Source: Postechiella marina (lineage in GTDB: Bacteria > Bacteroidota > Bacteroidia > Flavobacteriales > Flavobacteriaceae). From it: a DNA stretch of 64,000 nt. The stretch is from NCBI RefSeq assembly GCF_039538365.1, contig NZ_BAABCA010000007.1, forward strand, positions 124,001 to 188,000, given 5' to 3'. This document shows, one piece after another, positions 37,301 through 45,347 of the stretch. The notes below the pieces were generated by a model that saw only the letters and a list, made by a program, of their open reading frames with translations, made no database searches and was not told the origin of the DNA. Numbering within the stretch: position 1 is the stretch's first letter; the number at the start of each line of letters is the position of its first letter. The translations under genes were made by a program, and so were the position numbers.

Positions 37301-38428
37301 TTATCCTTTAATTCTTTTCTTTCTGTTTGTTTCGTAATCTTCAAAAATCATTTCGCCTAAACCTTTAAGACCTGTATAAAATGCTTTTCCTTGATTTGCA
37401 TGCGTAAATTCTCTAACAAATTGCATTAGGTAACTGTCTTGAGCTATCATAAACGTCGTTATAGGAATATGCAGCTTTCTTGCCTGTTGTGCCATCATGT
37501 AACATTTATTTACAATGTGAGAATCTAGCCCATTACTGTTTTTATAATACTGTCCGTCTGGTAAACGTAAACAACTAGGTTTACCATCTGTTATCATAAA
37601 AATTTGTTTATTGGTATTTCTTTTTCGACGTAACAAATCCATCGCCAATTGCAAACCTGCAACGGTATTGGTGTGATATGGTCCCACTTTTAAATACGGT
37701 AAATCTTTAATTTCAATTTGCCACGCATCATTACCAAACACCAAAATATCTAGGGTATCTTTTGGATAACGCGTTGTTATTAATTCGGCTAGCGCCATAG
37801 CTACTCGTTTGGCAGGTGTAATTCTATCTTCGCCATACAAAATCATACTGTGGCTAATATCAATCATTAACACCGTACTCATTTGAGATTTATGCAATGT
37901 TTCTTCAACTACTAAATCGTCTTCAGAAAGTGTAAAGTCTCCAATACCATGATTAATTTGAGCGTTTTTTAAACTTTCGGTCATAGACACTTTATCTAAA
38001 GCATCTCCAAATTGATAGTTTCTAAAATCGCCAGTATGCTCGTCTCCTATCCCTGGACTTTTACTTTTGTGATTGCCTTGCCCACTGCGCTTTATCTTTC
38101 CAAAAATATGATCTAATGCTTGTTGACGAATAGCACGTTCTGTTTTAGCGGTAATAGCCAAACCTGCGTTTCCTTCGGGATCAATTTCTTCTTTTAAATA
38201 ACCTTTTTGTTTTAGGTCTTCAATAAAATCGTCTATAGTATACTCTGCTGTTGTAAGTTTATACTCCTTATCAAGTTCGCGTAACCAATCGATGGCTTCA
38301 TCAAAATCGCCCGAAGTATGTGTAATAAGCTCTTTAAAGATATCGAATAACTTATCGAAAGGCGATTGAAAAGGTGCTTCGTATTTAGTAAACACAAAAC
38401 CTTTTCTGTTCGTTTTATTATTTTCCAT
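37301..38428 (-). CDS. VWA-domain protein, partner of the AAA ATPase
   Basis: 375 aa. The von Willebrand A domain occupies about residues 180-365. The MIDAS metal site is 'MIDISHSMILYGEDR' (DxSxS), with 'MITDGKPSCLRLPDG' supplying a further ligand. The N-terminal 170 residues are charged and helical. AAA+ATPase/VWA pairs (ChlI/ChlD, MoxR/VWA) work as metal chelatases or as chaperones for metalloenzymes. Target unknown; it sits next to regulators of the cbb3 oxidase, which is suggestive only. A 25-bp palindrome precedes its start. Confidence 0.85.
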   Translation of the reverse strand: MENNKTNRKGFVFTKYEAPFQSPFDKLFDIFKELITHTSGDFDEAIDWLRELDKEYKLTTAEYTIDDFIEDLKQKGYLKEEIDPEGNAGLAITAKTERAIRQQALDHIFGKIKRSGQGNHKSKSPGIGDEHTGDFRNYQFGDALDKVSMTESLKNAQINHGIGDFTLSEDDLVVEETLHKSQMSTVLMIDISHSMILYGEDRITPAKRVAMALAELITTRYPKDTLDILVFGNDAWQIEIKDLPYLKVGPYHTNTVAGLQLAMDLLRRKRNTNKQIFMITDGKPSCLRLPDGQYYKNSNGLDSHIVNKCYMMAQQARKLHIPITTFMIAQDSYLMQFVREFTHANQGKAFYTGLKGLGEMIFEDYETNRKKRIKG

Positions 38429-38432
38429 AGCT

Positions 38433-38457
38433 CTATAAAAATACTATATTTTTATAG
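38433..38457. promoter_or_regulatory. 25-bp palindrome upstream of the VWA start
   Basis: Arms CTATAAAAATA (38433-38443) and TATTTTTATAG (38447-38457) are exact reverse complements around CTA. The element begins 5 bp upstream of the ATG. It could be a protein operator overlapping a TATTTTTA -7-like sequence, or a leader hairpin that limits translation. Confidence 0.55.
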
Positions 38458-38513
38458 AAACAAGAAAACCATATTTAGATTTATCTTTACTTTAACAAAA
38501 GTCTTTAAGGTTA

Positions 38514-39191
38514 CTATTCTACACGTTTTAATCCATTAAGATTTTCAATCTTAATAAACTTACCAATTGTAGAGATTAAACCTTCTCTTTTAAATTGGGA
38601 TAGCACGCGAATAGCAGACTCTGTTGCAGTACCAACAATGCTAGCGTAATCTTCTCGAGATAATAACACACTTAAGGTACCATCTGGGTTTTCGCCAAAG
38701 TTTTCTTGTATATAAATTAAAGCTTCAGCCAACCGCTGTTTAACCGTTTTTTGAGCCATATTTACAATAATATCATCAGAATCTTTTAAATCTCTTGCCA
38801 TATCTTGCAACACATCAAAAGAAAATTTAGGATTGCGTTGTAAATCGCTTATTATTTCATTCTTAGGAATAAAACACACTTCCATATCATTTAAAGCTAC
38901 AGCCTGAAGGTTAGAACTCTGACCACTTATTATAGAGCGTTGCCCAAGTAATTGCCCTTTTATCACCATTTTTACAATTTGGTCTTTTCCGTTTTCACTT
39001 AGTTTAGACAGTTTACATATACCATCACGTATACAATATACGCCATTTAAAACCTCGCCTTCTTCAAAAATAACTTCTCCTTTTTTTATTTTTTTAGATG
39101 ATTTACACCCAGAAATACGAATTAACTCATCTTTTGTTAACGATTTTAAAGCGTTAAATTGTTTTATTATACATTGTTCGCACTTGCCCAT
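38514..39191 (-). CDS. Crp/Fnr-family regulator with FNR-like cysteines
   Basis: 225 aa. A cyclic-nucleotide-fold sensor (about 20-135) and a winged helix (about 150-220). Cysteines C4 and C7 (CEQC), C29, C53, C59 and C106 ('MEVCFIP') resemble the N-terminal CxxC and the core Cys of FNR, which bind an oxygen-labile [4Fe-4S] cluster. The third N-terminal Cys is much further away than in E. coli FNR. The recognition helix 'GTATESAIRVLSQF' has E and R four apart, as in FNR and CRP, fitting a TGA half-site. Second gene after usp (30-bp gap), itself preceded by such a site. Confidence 0.85.
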   Translation of the reverse strand: MGKCEQCIIKQFNALKSLTKDELIRISGCKSSKKIKKGEVIFEEGEVLNGVYCIRDGICKLSKLSENGKDQIVKMVIKGQLLGQRSIISGQSSNLQAVALNDMEVCFIPKNEIISDLQRNPKFSFDVLQDMARDLKDSDDIIVNMAQKTVKQRLAEALIYIQENFGENPDGTLSVLLSREDYASIVGTATESAIRVLSQFKREGLISTIGKFIKIENLNGLKRVE

Positions 39192-39220
39192 GATTTAAAA
39201 TAAGTTATAATTATGCATGA

Positions 39221-40045
39221 TTAATGCAGCACTAAAAAAGGAGTTTCTGAGTAATATTTAATTTCTGGAACCGTAGGTTTAAACAATATTTTCTGGAAAT
39301 AATTTAAATTTCTAGCCAACATCGTAATCAGATTAATATGTTGATTTTCAACAAAATTCTGAACCTGAGTTTCAATTTGTTTATTGGTTAAAAAATGAAA
39401 ACTGTGCTTATTATCTCCCAAATAATCATCTAAAAAAGCTTTATTTTCTTGCTGCTCTACATTAAGTATTGCTTCCCTATTTTTAATATGTAAAACTCGA
39501 ACAGAAGCCTTATTGTTAGTTACAATATTGTTTATATTCTCTAAAGTTGCTGGAGAATAAAGCGTTAAAAAATCTGTTGGAAATGCAATTTCTTTAAGCG
39601 AAGAAAATTTTGCGTTTTTTGGCACTACAAGAGTTGAACATTTTACTTTGGTAATAACATGACTCGTGTTACTGCCAAGTGATGTTGCAGTAAAATCTGA
39701 AGCACCTTTTGTGCCCATAACTATAAAATCTATTTGCTTTTCTTCTACAATATTCCTGATGGATTTAACAAGGTAATTACTGTCTTGAACCGTAATAAAT
39801 CTATGATTATTACTTTTTGGTAATTCCGATTTAATTCTATTAACGGTTTGCTCTAATTTAAATTTCGCAGGAATTTTTAAAACTTGAGAAATGTTATAAT
39901 CGAATAACGAATCAACCGTATTTTCTGGAGTTTTCACATTTAAAAGATAGAAATTACAAGGCGATTTTTTAAAAAACCGCACCGCATATGCTATGGCGTT
40001 CCACGCATTTTCAGAAAAATCGGTAGGTATTAATATATTTTTCAT
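39221..40045 (-). CDS. Universal stress protein, tandem UspA domains
   Basis: 274 aa, two UspA halves. The first has an intact nucleotide-binding motif G-x2-G-x9-G(S) in 'GTKGASDFTATSLGSN' (about residues 118-133). The second, from about 147, is degenerate. Cytosolic stress protein; the ligand is likely ATP. Promoter: -7 TATATTTG at 40069-40076 and an FNR-type box at 40099-40112 whose centre is 36.5 nt upstream of the last base of the -7 element. It is cotranscribed with the Crp/Fnr gene. Confidence 0.87.
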   Translation of the reverse strand: MKNILIPTDFSENAWNAIAYAVRFFKKSPCNFYLLNVKTPENTVDSLFDYNISQVLKIPAKFKLEQTVNRIKSELPKSNNHRFITVQDSNYLVKSIRNIVEEKQIDFIVMGTKGASDFTATSLGSNTSHVITKVKCSTLVVPKNAKFSSLKEIAFPTDFLTLYSPATLENINNIVTNNKASVRVLHIKNREAILNVEQQENKAFLDDYLGDNKHSFHFLTNKQIETQVQNFVENQHINLITMLARNLNYFQKILFKPTVPEIKYYSETPFLVLH

Positions 40046-40068
40046 GCTTATAATAAGTATCTAGGTCA

Positions 40069-40076
40069 CAAATATA
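40069..40076 (-). promoter_or_regulatory. -7 element of usp-crp
   Basis: On the minus strand TATATTTG, a perfect TANNTTTG, 24 bp upstream of the usp start. Confidence 0.7.
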
Positions 40077-40098
40077 TAAGCATGAGCGTTCTTGAAAT

Positions 40099-40112
40099 AT
40101 GACCAAAATCAT
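40099..40112 (-). promoter_or_regulatory. FNR-type box upstream of usp-crp
   Basis: Plus strand ATGACCAAAATCAT, in the extended context ATAT...ATAT, so nearly palindromic. Its centre (40105.5) is 36.5 nt from the final G of the -7 element (40069), equal to about -41.5 from the start of transcription. One of four identical arrangements in the window. Confidence 0.8.
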
Positions 40113-40133
40113 ATCAACAGATAATTCAAGGCA

Positions 40134-41183
40134 TTATTCTATTTTTTGAAGTGCTTTCATGTCTAAAATTCTAATATTACGCCCTTCAATTTCAATAATT
40201 TCCATGTCCTTAAAACGAGACAGCGTACGTATTAAACTTTCGGTAGCAATACCTGCAACACTAGCCAAATCGTTTCTAGAAATCCTAATAGCGTCTTCTG
40301 GTTTTCTGTTTAATTTCTCAGCAAATTTTAAAATGGTTGTTGCTGTACGCTTTCTTACGGAACTATAAGCCATTTGTAGTAATTGGTCTTTAACACCAAC
40401 TAAATCTTCGTTTAACAATTGTATTAGCTCTAAAGTTACGTTATGATTGCTGTTTAGCACATCTTTAAGCTCGTTTTTAGAAATACCCAACAATGTAGCA
40501 TCTTGAATAGCTGTTGCTGTTTCTTTATAGGTCGTGTTTTGTGTAAATGATGTATAGCCAAACAAATCGTCTTCCTTATGTAAGGCTGTGGTTAAATCTT
40601 TACCTTGTTCATCTAACTTATGGCATTTAATTAATCCTTTTTCAATTAAATAAATGGTGTTGGAGTGTTCGCCTTCTTCGTAAATATTTGTGCCTTTGCT
40701 AAAGGTTTTGGTTTCGCCATTATCATCGAAGAAATTCTTTAAATCGTTTAAAGTTCTAATATCATCTTCAACCTCATCTTTAGATCCCGCCTTGTCTCTA
40801 GTGTCTTTTAAAATAGCAGCCTTAGCCAATCTACTTTCAATAGCACTAATTAATTCATCTTCTTCAAAAGGTTTTGTTATATAATCATCGGCACCTAAAT
40901 CCATGCCTTTTCTAACATCTTTACGCTCCGTTTTTGCAGATAAAAATATAAAGGGAATATACTTCGTGTTTTCAGTTTTAGACAACCCTTGCAAAACGCC
41001 ATAGCCATCTAATTCTGGCATCATAATATCGCAAACAATAATATCTGGAATCATGCTTAAAGCAGTTTCTAATCCTAACTTTCCATTTGGTGCAGTGGTT
41101 ACAGCATAGTCTGAAAGTTCTAATAATTCGGCTGTATTTTCTCTTAAAATAGTATCGTCTTCTATTAGTAGTATTCTTTTCAT
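40134..41183 (-). CDS. Response regulator: REC domain fused to Crp/Fnr-type regulator
   Basis: 349 aa. Receiver domain 1-120 with the acidic pocket E8/D9/D10, phosphoacceptor D52 ('IIVCDIMMPELDG'), S82 and K104 ('YITKPF'). A cyclic-nucleotide-fold domain (about 145-265, 'TFSKGTNIYEEGEHSNTIYL') and a Crp-type winged helix follow (about 275-349), with the recognition helix 'GIATESLIRTLSRF' close to that of the Crp/Fnr protein at 38514. Most response regulators carry OmpR or NarL outputs, so this fusion is uncommon. It overlaps its kinase gene by one base, hence a cognate pair. Confidence 0.88.
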   Translation of the reverse strand: MKRILLIEDDTILRENTAELLELSDYAVTTAPNGKLGLETALSMIPDIIVCDIMMPELDGYGVLQGLSKTENTKYIPFIFLSAKTERKDVRKGMDLGADDYITKPFEEDELISAIESRLAKAAILKDTRDKAGSKDEVEDDIRTLNDLKNFFDDNGETKTFSKGTNIYEEGEHSNTIYLIEKGLIKCHKLDEQGKDLTTALHKEDDLFGYTSFTQNTTYKETATAIQDATLLGISKNELKDVLNSNHNVTLELIQLLNEDLVGVKDQLLQMAYSSVRKRTATTILKFAEKLNRKPEDAIRISRNDLASVAGIATESLIRTLSRFKDMEIIEIEGRNIRILDMKALQKIE

Positions 41184-42424
41184 TATTCTGCTTTATTTTT
41201 CAATAAAATTATAAATGTACTTCCTTTATTTTCTTCGCTTGTAAAACTTATAGAACCTCCTAAATTTTCTAAATGGCTTTTTACAATATTTAAACCAATA
41301 CCAGTACCTTGCGTTAACAGTGCATTTTCTGCTCTAAAATACCGATTAAATATTTGTTTTTGATCTGCCTTTGGAATTCCCATACCATGATCTGATACAA
41401 CAAACTTAGTCTCGGTTTCATTTTGATTGATTTCAATACCAATAACACCATGTTCTGGCGAATATTTAATGGCATTGTGCACCAAATTTGACAAAGCCAA
41501 TTCCACTATTTTTTCATCTTGATAAAGCGCGTAATCATCAATATTTTCAGGATACTTAATGGTTTGTCCTTCTTTTAAAAGCATATTGGCGTTATACACG
41601 ACTTCGTCTACAACCTTACTTAATTTAAAGGTGCTGTATTTGTAGTTGATTTTTCCTGTTTCAAGCTTCTCGATAGATAAGAAATCATTTAAAATATTGT
41701 TTAAATAATGTACCTTATCGGTAATCGTTTTAATATGCTTATCGCGTTTTTCTTGCTGCTTTTCTAATTTATATTTTCCCAGTAACATTGCCGAGGTTAA
41801 AATACCACTTAAGGGTGTTTTAAACTCATGAGATACCAAGGATAAAAACTTTGTTTTTAACTCATTAAGCTCCTTTTCTTTTTTAAGCGCATTGCTTATT
41901 TTATCTTGAGCCTCTATACGTTTTTTAATTTCTAAATCGCGCTCTTTATTAACTTCTTTTAATTCTTCAACCGTGGTTATTAGCTCAATAGTTCGGGTTT
42001 CTACCTTTTTTTCAAGCTCATTATTTAAGGTTTGCAATTCTAACTCTTGCTTTTTTCTAACAGAAATATCAATAACCAAAGCCATTACAAAGGTTTCTCC
42101 ATTAATATCCATAGGATTTAAACCAGCCTCTACTGGAAATGTATGACCATTTTTATGAGCGCCGTATAAATCTCGCCCATGCCCCATTTGACGCTTTTCA
42201 CGATTTTTCATAAAGCCATCAAAATTCTCGCCATGGTTGGCATGGTAACGTTGCGGAATTAAAACATGAAGATGTGCATTAAGTAATTCGCCTTTAGTAT
42301 AACCAAACATATCTTCGGCAGATTTGTTGGTAGAGACTATTTGCTGCTTGGTATTTACAACAATAACACCTTCTGAAACCGCCTCAAAAAGCACATTAAA
42401 AACATCTTTATCGTTTTGAAACAT
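41183..42424 (-). CDS. PAS-domain sensor histidine kinase
   Basis: 413 aa from the ATG at 42424 (MFQNDKDVFNVLFEAVSEG), favoured over an ATG seven codons earlier because homologues begin there. PAS domain about 8-125 with 'GHGRDLYGAHKNGHTFPVEAGLNP'; a coiled coil (about 125-190); the phosphoacceptor His at about 199 in 'LSLVSHEFKTPLSG'; HATPase_c motifs 'NLVHNAIKYSPEHG', 'DHGMGIPKAD' and 'GTGIGLNIVKSHLE'. No transmembrane segment: a soluble kinase of FixL-like layout. Haem or flavin binding by the PAS domain is possible but not shown. Next to ccoI and divergent from it. Confidence 0.9.
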   Translation of the reverse strand: MFQNDKDVFNVLFEAVSEGVIVVNTKQQIVSTNKSAEDMFGYTKGELLNAHLHVLIPQRYHANHGENFDGFMKNREKRQMGHGRDLYGAHKNGHTFPVEAGLNPMDINGETFVMALVIDISVRKKQELELQTLNNELEKKVETRTIELITTVEELKEVNKERDLEIKKRIEAQDKISNALKKEKELNELKTKFLSLVSHEFKTPLSGILTSAMLLGKYKLEKQQEKRDKHIKTITDKVHYLNNILNDFLSIEKLETGKINYKYSTFKLSKVVDEVVYNANMLLKEGQTIKYPENIDDYALYQDEKIVELALSNLVHNAIKYSPEHGVIGIEINQNETETKFVVSDHGMGIPKADQKQIFNRYFRAENALLTQGTGIGLNIVKSHLENLGGSISFTSEENKGSTFIILLKNKAE

Positions 42425-42499
42425 TTGTTTTCTAATTAGAATCAATTTTTAAACTCGAATACCAGTTTTAATTGAAAGTGTTGTAAAAATATACAAAAC

Positions 42500-42513
42500 A
42501 TGACTAATATCAT
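42500..42513 (+). promoter_or_regulatory. FNR-type box upstream of ccoI
   Basis: ATGACTAATATCAT, preceded by AAAC. Centre 42506.5 is 36.5 nt upstream of the last base of GACTTTTG (42536-42543), a -7 element with one mismatch to TANNTTTG. The box lies in the divergent gap to the histidine kinase but only the ccoI side has the right spacing. Confidence 0.78.
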
Positions 42514-42568
42514 ATTTAAAAGTAGGTTGATTTATGACTTTTGTCTCAGGTATAAATGAGCAAATATT

Positions 42569-44944
42569 ATGGGGCAAAAAACTTGTTTCCACTGTGGGTT
42601 AGATTCATCATCGACCGAGATTATTTTTGATGACAAATCGTTTTGTTGTAACGGTTGCAAAACGGTTTACGAAATTTTTTCTGTAAACGATTTAACCTGT
42701 TACTACGATTTACAAAATGCCCCAGGAACAACTCCTAAAGAGATTGAAGGCAAATATAATTTTCTTGATAACGATAAAATAGTTGAGAGTCTTCTGGAGT
42801 TTAACGACGAAAAAACGCAAATAGCAACCTTGTACATTCCGCATATTCATTGCAGTTCTTGTATTTGGATTCTTGAAAATTTGAATAAATTAAACCCTAG
42901 CATTTCATCTTCAATAGTAAATTTTGGAAAGAAAACGGTTCGTGTTAATTATCATACCGAAAACTTTAGTTTAAAAACCTTAGTGCAATTATTAAGCAGT
43001 ATTGGCTACGAACCTTTTATTAGCTTGGACGATTATTCGGTTGGTAAAAAAAATGTAGACCGATCGCTTATTTATAAATTAGGCGTTGCAGGTTTTGCCT
43101 TTGGGAACATTATGTTTTTATCGTTTCCGGAGTATTTTCAATCTACCGAATTTTGGCTAGAACAATATAAACATGTGTTTAGATGGCTCATGTTTGCCTT
43201 TTCGCTTCCTGTTGTTTTTTACTGCGCGCAAGATTATTTTATATCGGCATACAAAGGTTTAAAAGCAAAAATTTTAAATATTGATGTGCCCATAGCCTTA
43301 GGTGTAAGTGTTTTATTTTTAAGAAGTACAACCGAAATTGTTTTAGACCTCGGCACAGGCTTTTTTGATAGTTTATCTGGTCTTGTTTTCTTTTTATTAC
43401 TAGGGAAATTTTTCCAGCAAAAAACCTATAATTTCTTATCTTTTGAAAGGGATTACAAATCGTATTTCCCTATTGGAATCACTAAGATTGAAGCTGATGG
43501 AAAAGAAACTTCCATTCAAGTTTACGATATTAAAAAAGGCGACCGACTATTAATTAGAAACGAAGAGTTAATTCCGGTAGATTGTATTTTAATAAAAGGT
43601 AAAGCACGAATAGACTATAGTTTTGTTACAGGCGAATCTGAAGCGGTATCGAAACAATCTGGCGATAAATTATTTGCTGGTGGAAAACAACAAGATGGCA
43701 GCATTGAAGTTGATGTTTTAAAAACCGTAGAGCAAAGTTATTTAACCCAACTTTGGAGTAACGATGTGTTTAATAAAAACAAAGAAGACAGCTTTACAAC
43801 CTTAACCAATGCTATTAGTAAAAAATTTACCATCGTGGTTTTAAGTATTGCTTTTATGGCCACAGCATATTGGTTGTTTGTAGATTCTACCAAGGCTTTA
43901 AACGTGTTTACCGCTGTTTTAATTATTGCATGCCCTTGCGCCATTGCTTTGGCTGCTCCTTTTACCTTCGGGAATTTACTTCGCATTTTTGGTAAGTTTA
44001 AATTCTATGCTAAAAACGCATCGGTTATTGAGCAATTGGCAGCTATAGACACTATTATTTTTGATAAAACTGGAACAATTACTGCAAACAAAGAAACATC
44101 TATTGAATACGATGGTTCTGAACTTTCTACAAATGAAGAGGCTTTATTGAAGAGTACATTGCGAAACTCTAACCATCCTTTAAGTCGCTCTTTGTATACG
44201 CTTTTAGCGGAAAATGATATTGTGACTTTAGATGCTTATGAAGAACATATAGGACAAGGTATTACTGCACAACACCATACGAATTCCATAAAAATCGGGT
44301 CTGCTCCTTTTGTTGGTTGCACCACTGATACTGCAACGTTAAATACTGCTGTACACGTAAGTACAAACAATACATACAAAGGGAAATTCACATTTTACAA
44401 TAAATACAGAAAAGGACTTTCTAAGTTGTTTAACAAATTAAAAAAGGATTATGACTTGGTAATTTTATCTGGCGATAATGCTGGAGAAGCAGAAAACCTA
44501 ACCAAGTTGTTACCTGCTAAAACGAAGTTGTTTTTTAACCAAAAACCTGAGGATAAACTGGAATATATAAAACACCACCAAAATTCTGGTGCTAAAGTAT
44601 TAATGATTGGCGACGGATTAAATGATGCTGGAGCCCTAGCACAGAGTAACGTGGGTATTGCTATTTCGGAGAATGTTAATGTGTTTTCGCCTGCTTGTGA
44701 TGCAATTTTAGACGCCACAAAATTTAATGGATTACATCAATTTATTAAAGCATCGAAATTGGCTATTAAAATTATAAAATGGAGCTTTTTACTATCGTTT
44801 ATTTACAACAGTATTGGTATTTATTTCGCAGTTACAGGGCAATTAGCGCCCGTTATCGCTGCTATTTTAATGCCTTTGAGTTCTATTAGCATTGTGGTGT
44901 TTACAACGGTTTGCACGAATGTAGTAGGCAGAAAACTTAAATAA
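42569..44944 (+). CDS. ccoI: Copper-translocating P1B-type ATPase for cbb3 oxidase (CcoI/FixI)
   Basis: 791 aa. An N-terminal cysteine cluster (C6xxC9, C26/C27, C30) as in CcoI-type pumps; heavy-metal domain with C95 and C98 ('HIHCSSCIW'); six to eight membrane helices; the intramembrane CPC at 455-457; phosphorylated D499 in 'FDKTGTIT'; hinge 'MIGDGLNDAGALA'. CcoI exports copper across the inner membrane for assembly of the CuB site of cbb3 oxidase. It opens the cco cluster and is preceded by an FNR-type box. Confidence 0.93.
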   Translation: MGQKTCFHCGLDSSSTEIIFDDKSFCCNGCKTVYEIFSVNDLTCYYDLQNAPGTTPKEIEGKYNFLDNDKIVESLLEFNDEKTQIATLYIPHIHCSSCIWILENLNKLNPSISSSIVNFGKKTVRVNYHTENFSLKTLVQLLSSIGYEPFISLDDYSVGKKNVDRSLIYKLGVAGFAFGNIMFLSFPEYFQSTEFWLEQYKHVFRWLMFAFSLPVVFYCAQDYFISAYKGLKAKILNIDVPIALGVSVLFLRSTTEIVLDLGTGFFDSLSGLVFFLLLGKFFQQKTYNFLSFERDYKSYFPIGITKIEADGKETSIQVYDIKKGDRLLIRNEELIPVDCILIKGKARIDYSFVTGESEAVSKQSGDKLFAGGKQQDGSIEVDVLKTVEQSYLTQLWSNDVFNKNKEDSFTTLTNAISKKFTIVVLSIAFMATAYWLFVDSTKALNVFTAVLIIACPCAIALAAPFTFGNLLRIFGKFKFYAKNASVIEQLAAIDTIIFDKTGTITANKETSIEYDGSELSTNEEALLKSTLRNSNHPLSRSLYTLLAENDIVTLDAYEEHIGQGITAQHHTNSIKIGSAPFVGCTTDTATLNTAVHVSTNNTYKGKFTFYNKYRKGLSKLFNKLKKDYDLVILSGDNAGEAENLTKLLPAKTKLFFNQKPEDKLEYIKHHQNSGAKVLMIGDGLNDAGALAQSNVGIAISENVNVFSPACDAILDATKFNGLHQFIKASKLAIKIIKWSFLLSFIYNSIGIYFAVTGQLAPVIAAILMPLSSISIVVFTTVCTNVVGRKLK

Positions 44945-44971
44945 TGATAAAACGGATTTTGGCAGATAAGC

Positions 44972-45059
44972 GCGTTGGGGATTGTAGTGGATAGCCCACA
45001 GCCCGACTTTGGAGGTGCGAGGACTTGTAATGGAAAGCCCGACCCTTGTGGTAACGCCC
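44972..45059 (+). repeat. Structured intergenic element, copy 2
   Basis: Outer stem GCGTTG (44972-44977) with TAACGC (45052-45057), including one wobble. Conserved GGGATTGTAGTGG, GAAAGCCCGACC and ACC/GGT hairpin. The inner stem has a different sequence from the other copies. Located between ccoI and ccoS, 29 bp before the FNR-type box. Confidence 0.72.
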
Positions 45060-45086
45060 AATAAAAAATGAACAAAAGAGCCAAAC

Positions 45087-45100
45087 ATGACCAATATCAT
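45087..45100 (+). promoter_or_regulatory. FNR-type box upstream of ccoS-ccoNOQP
   Basis: ATGACCAATATCAT, preceded by AAAC. Centre 45093.5 is 36.5 nt upstream of the last base of the perfect -7 element TACTTTTG. Confidence 0.82.
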
Positions 45101-45122
45101 CTTTTAAATTCTAGTATGAAAG

Positions 45123-45130
45123 TACTTTTG
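45123..45130 (+). promoter_or_regulatory. -7 element of ccoS-ccoNOQP
   Basis: TACTTTTG, perfect TANNTTTG, 20 bp before the ccoS start. Confidence 0.7.
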
Positions 45131-45150
45131 AACCATAACTTCAAATAGGT

Positions 45151-45336
45151 ATGAGTGTTATATATATTTTATTGACTATAAGCATTATAGTGGCTATTGG
45201 CTTTTTTATAGCATTTATAATGGCTGTAAAAAGCGGACAATTTGACGATAGTTATACGCCATCGGTACGCATGCTATTTGAAGATGAATTAATTAAAGAG
45301 AAACCAGAAAAAACGATACTAACCAAAGAAGAATAA
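45151..45336 (+). CDS. ccoS: cbb3 oxidase assembly protein CcoS
   Basis: 61 aa, the usual CcoS size. One N-terminal transmembrane helix (about 3-27) followed by 'AVKSGQFDDSYTPSVRMLFEDE', which matches the conserved KxGQFDD..TP..R.L.D motif of CcoS. It is needed for insertion of haem and CuB into CcoN. It lies 11 bp upstream of ccoNO. Confidence 0.92.
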   Translation: MSVIYILLTISIIVAIGFFIAFIMAVKSGQFDDSYTPSVRMLFEDELIKEKPEKTILTKEE

Positions 45337-45347
45337 CAATTACAATT

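Noticed and set aside
42425..42480. Second promoter on the minus strand using the 42500 FNR-type box for the histidine kinase
   Set aside because: At the mirrored distance there is no TANNTTTG-like sequence on the minus strand.
44821..45100. Minus-strand frames of 87 and 77 aa across the ccoI end and the gap
   Set aside because: They overlap the end of ccoI and the structured element, with no protein-like features.
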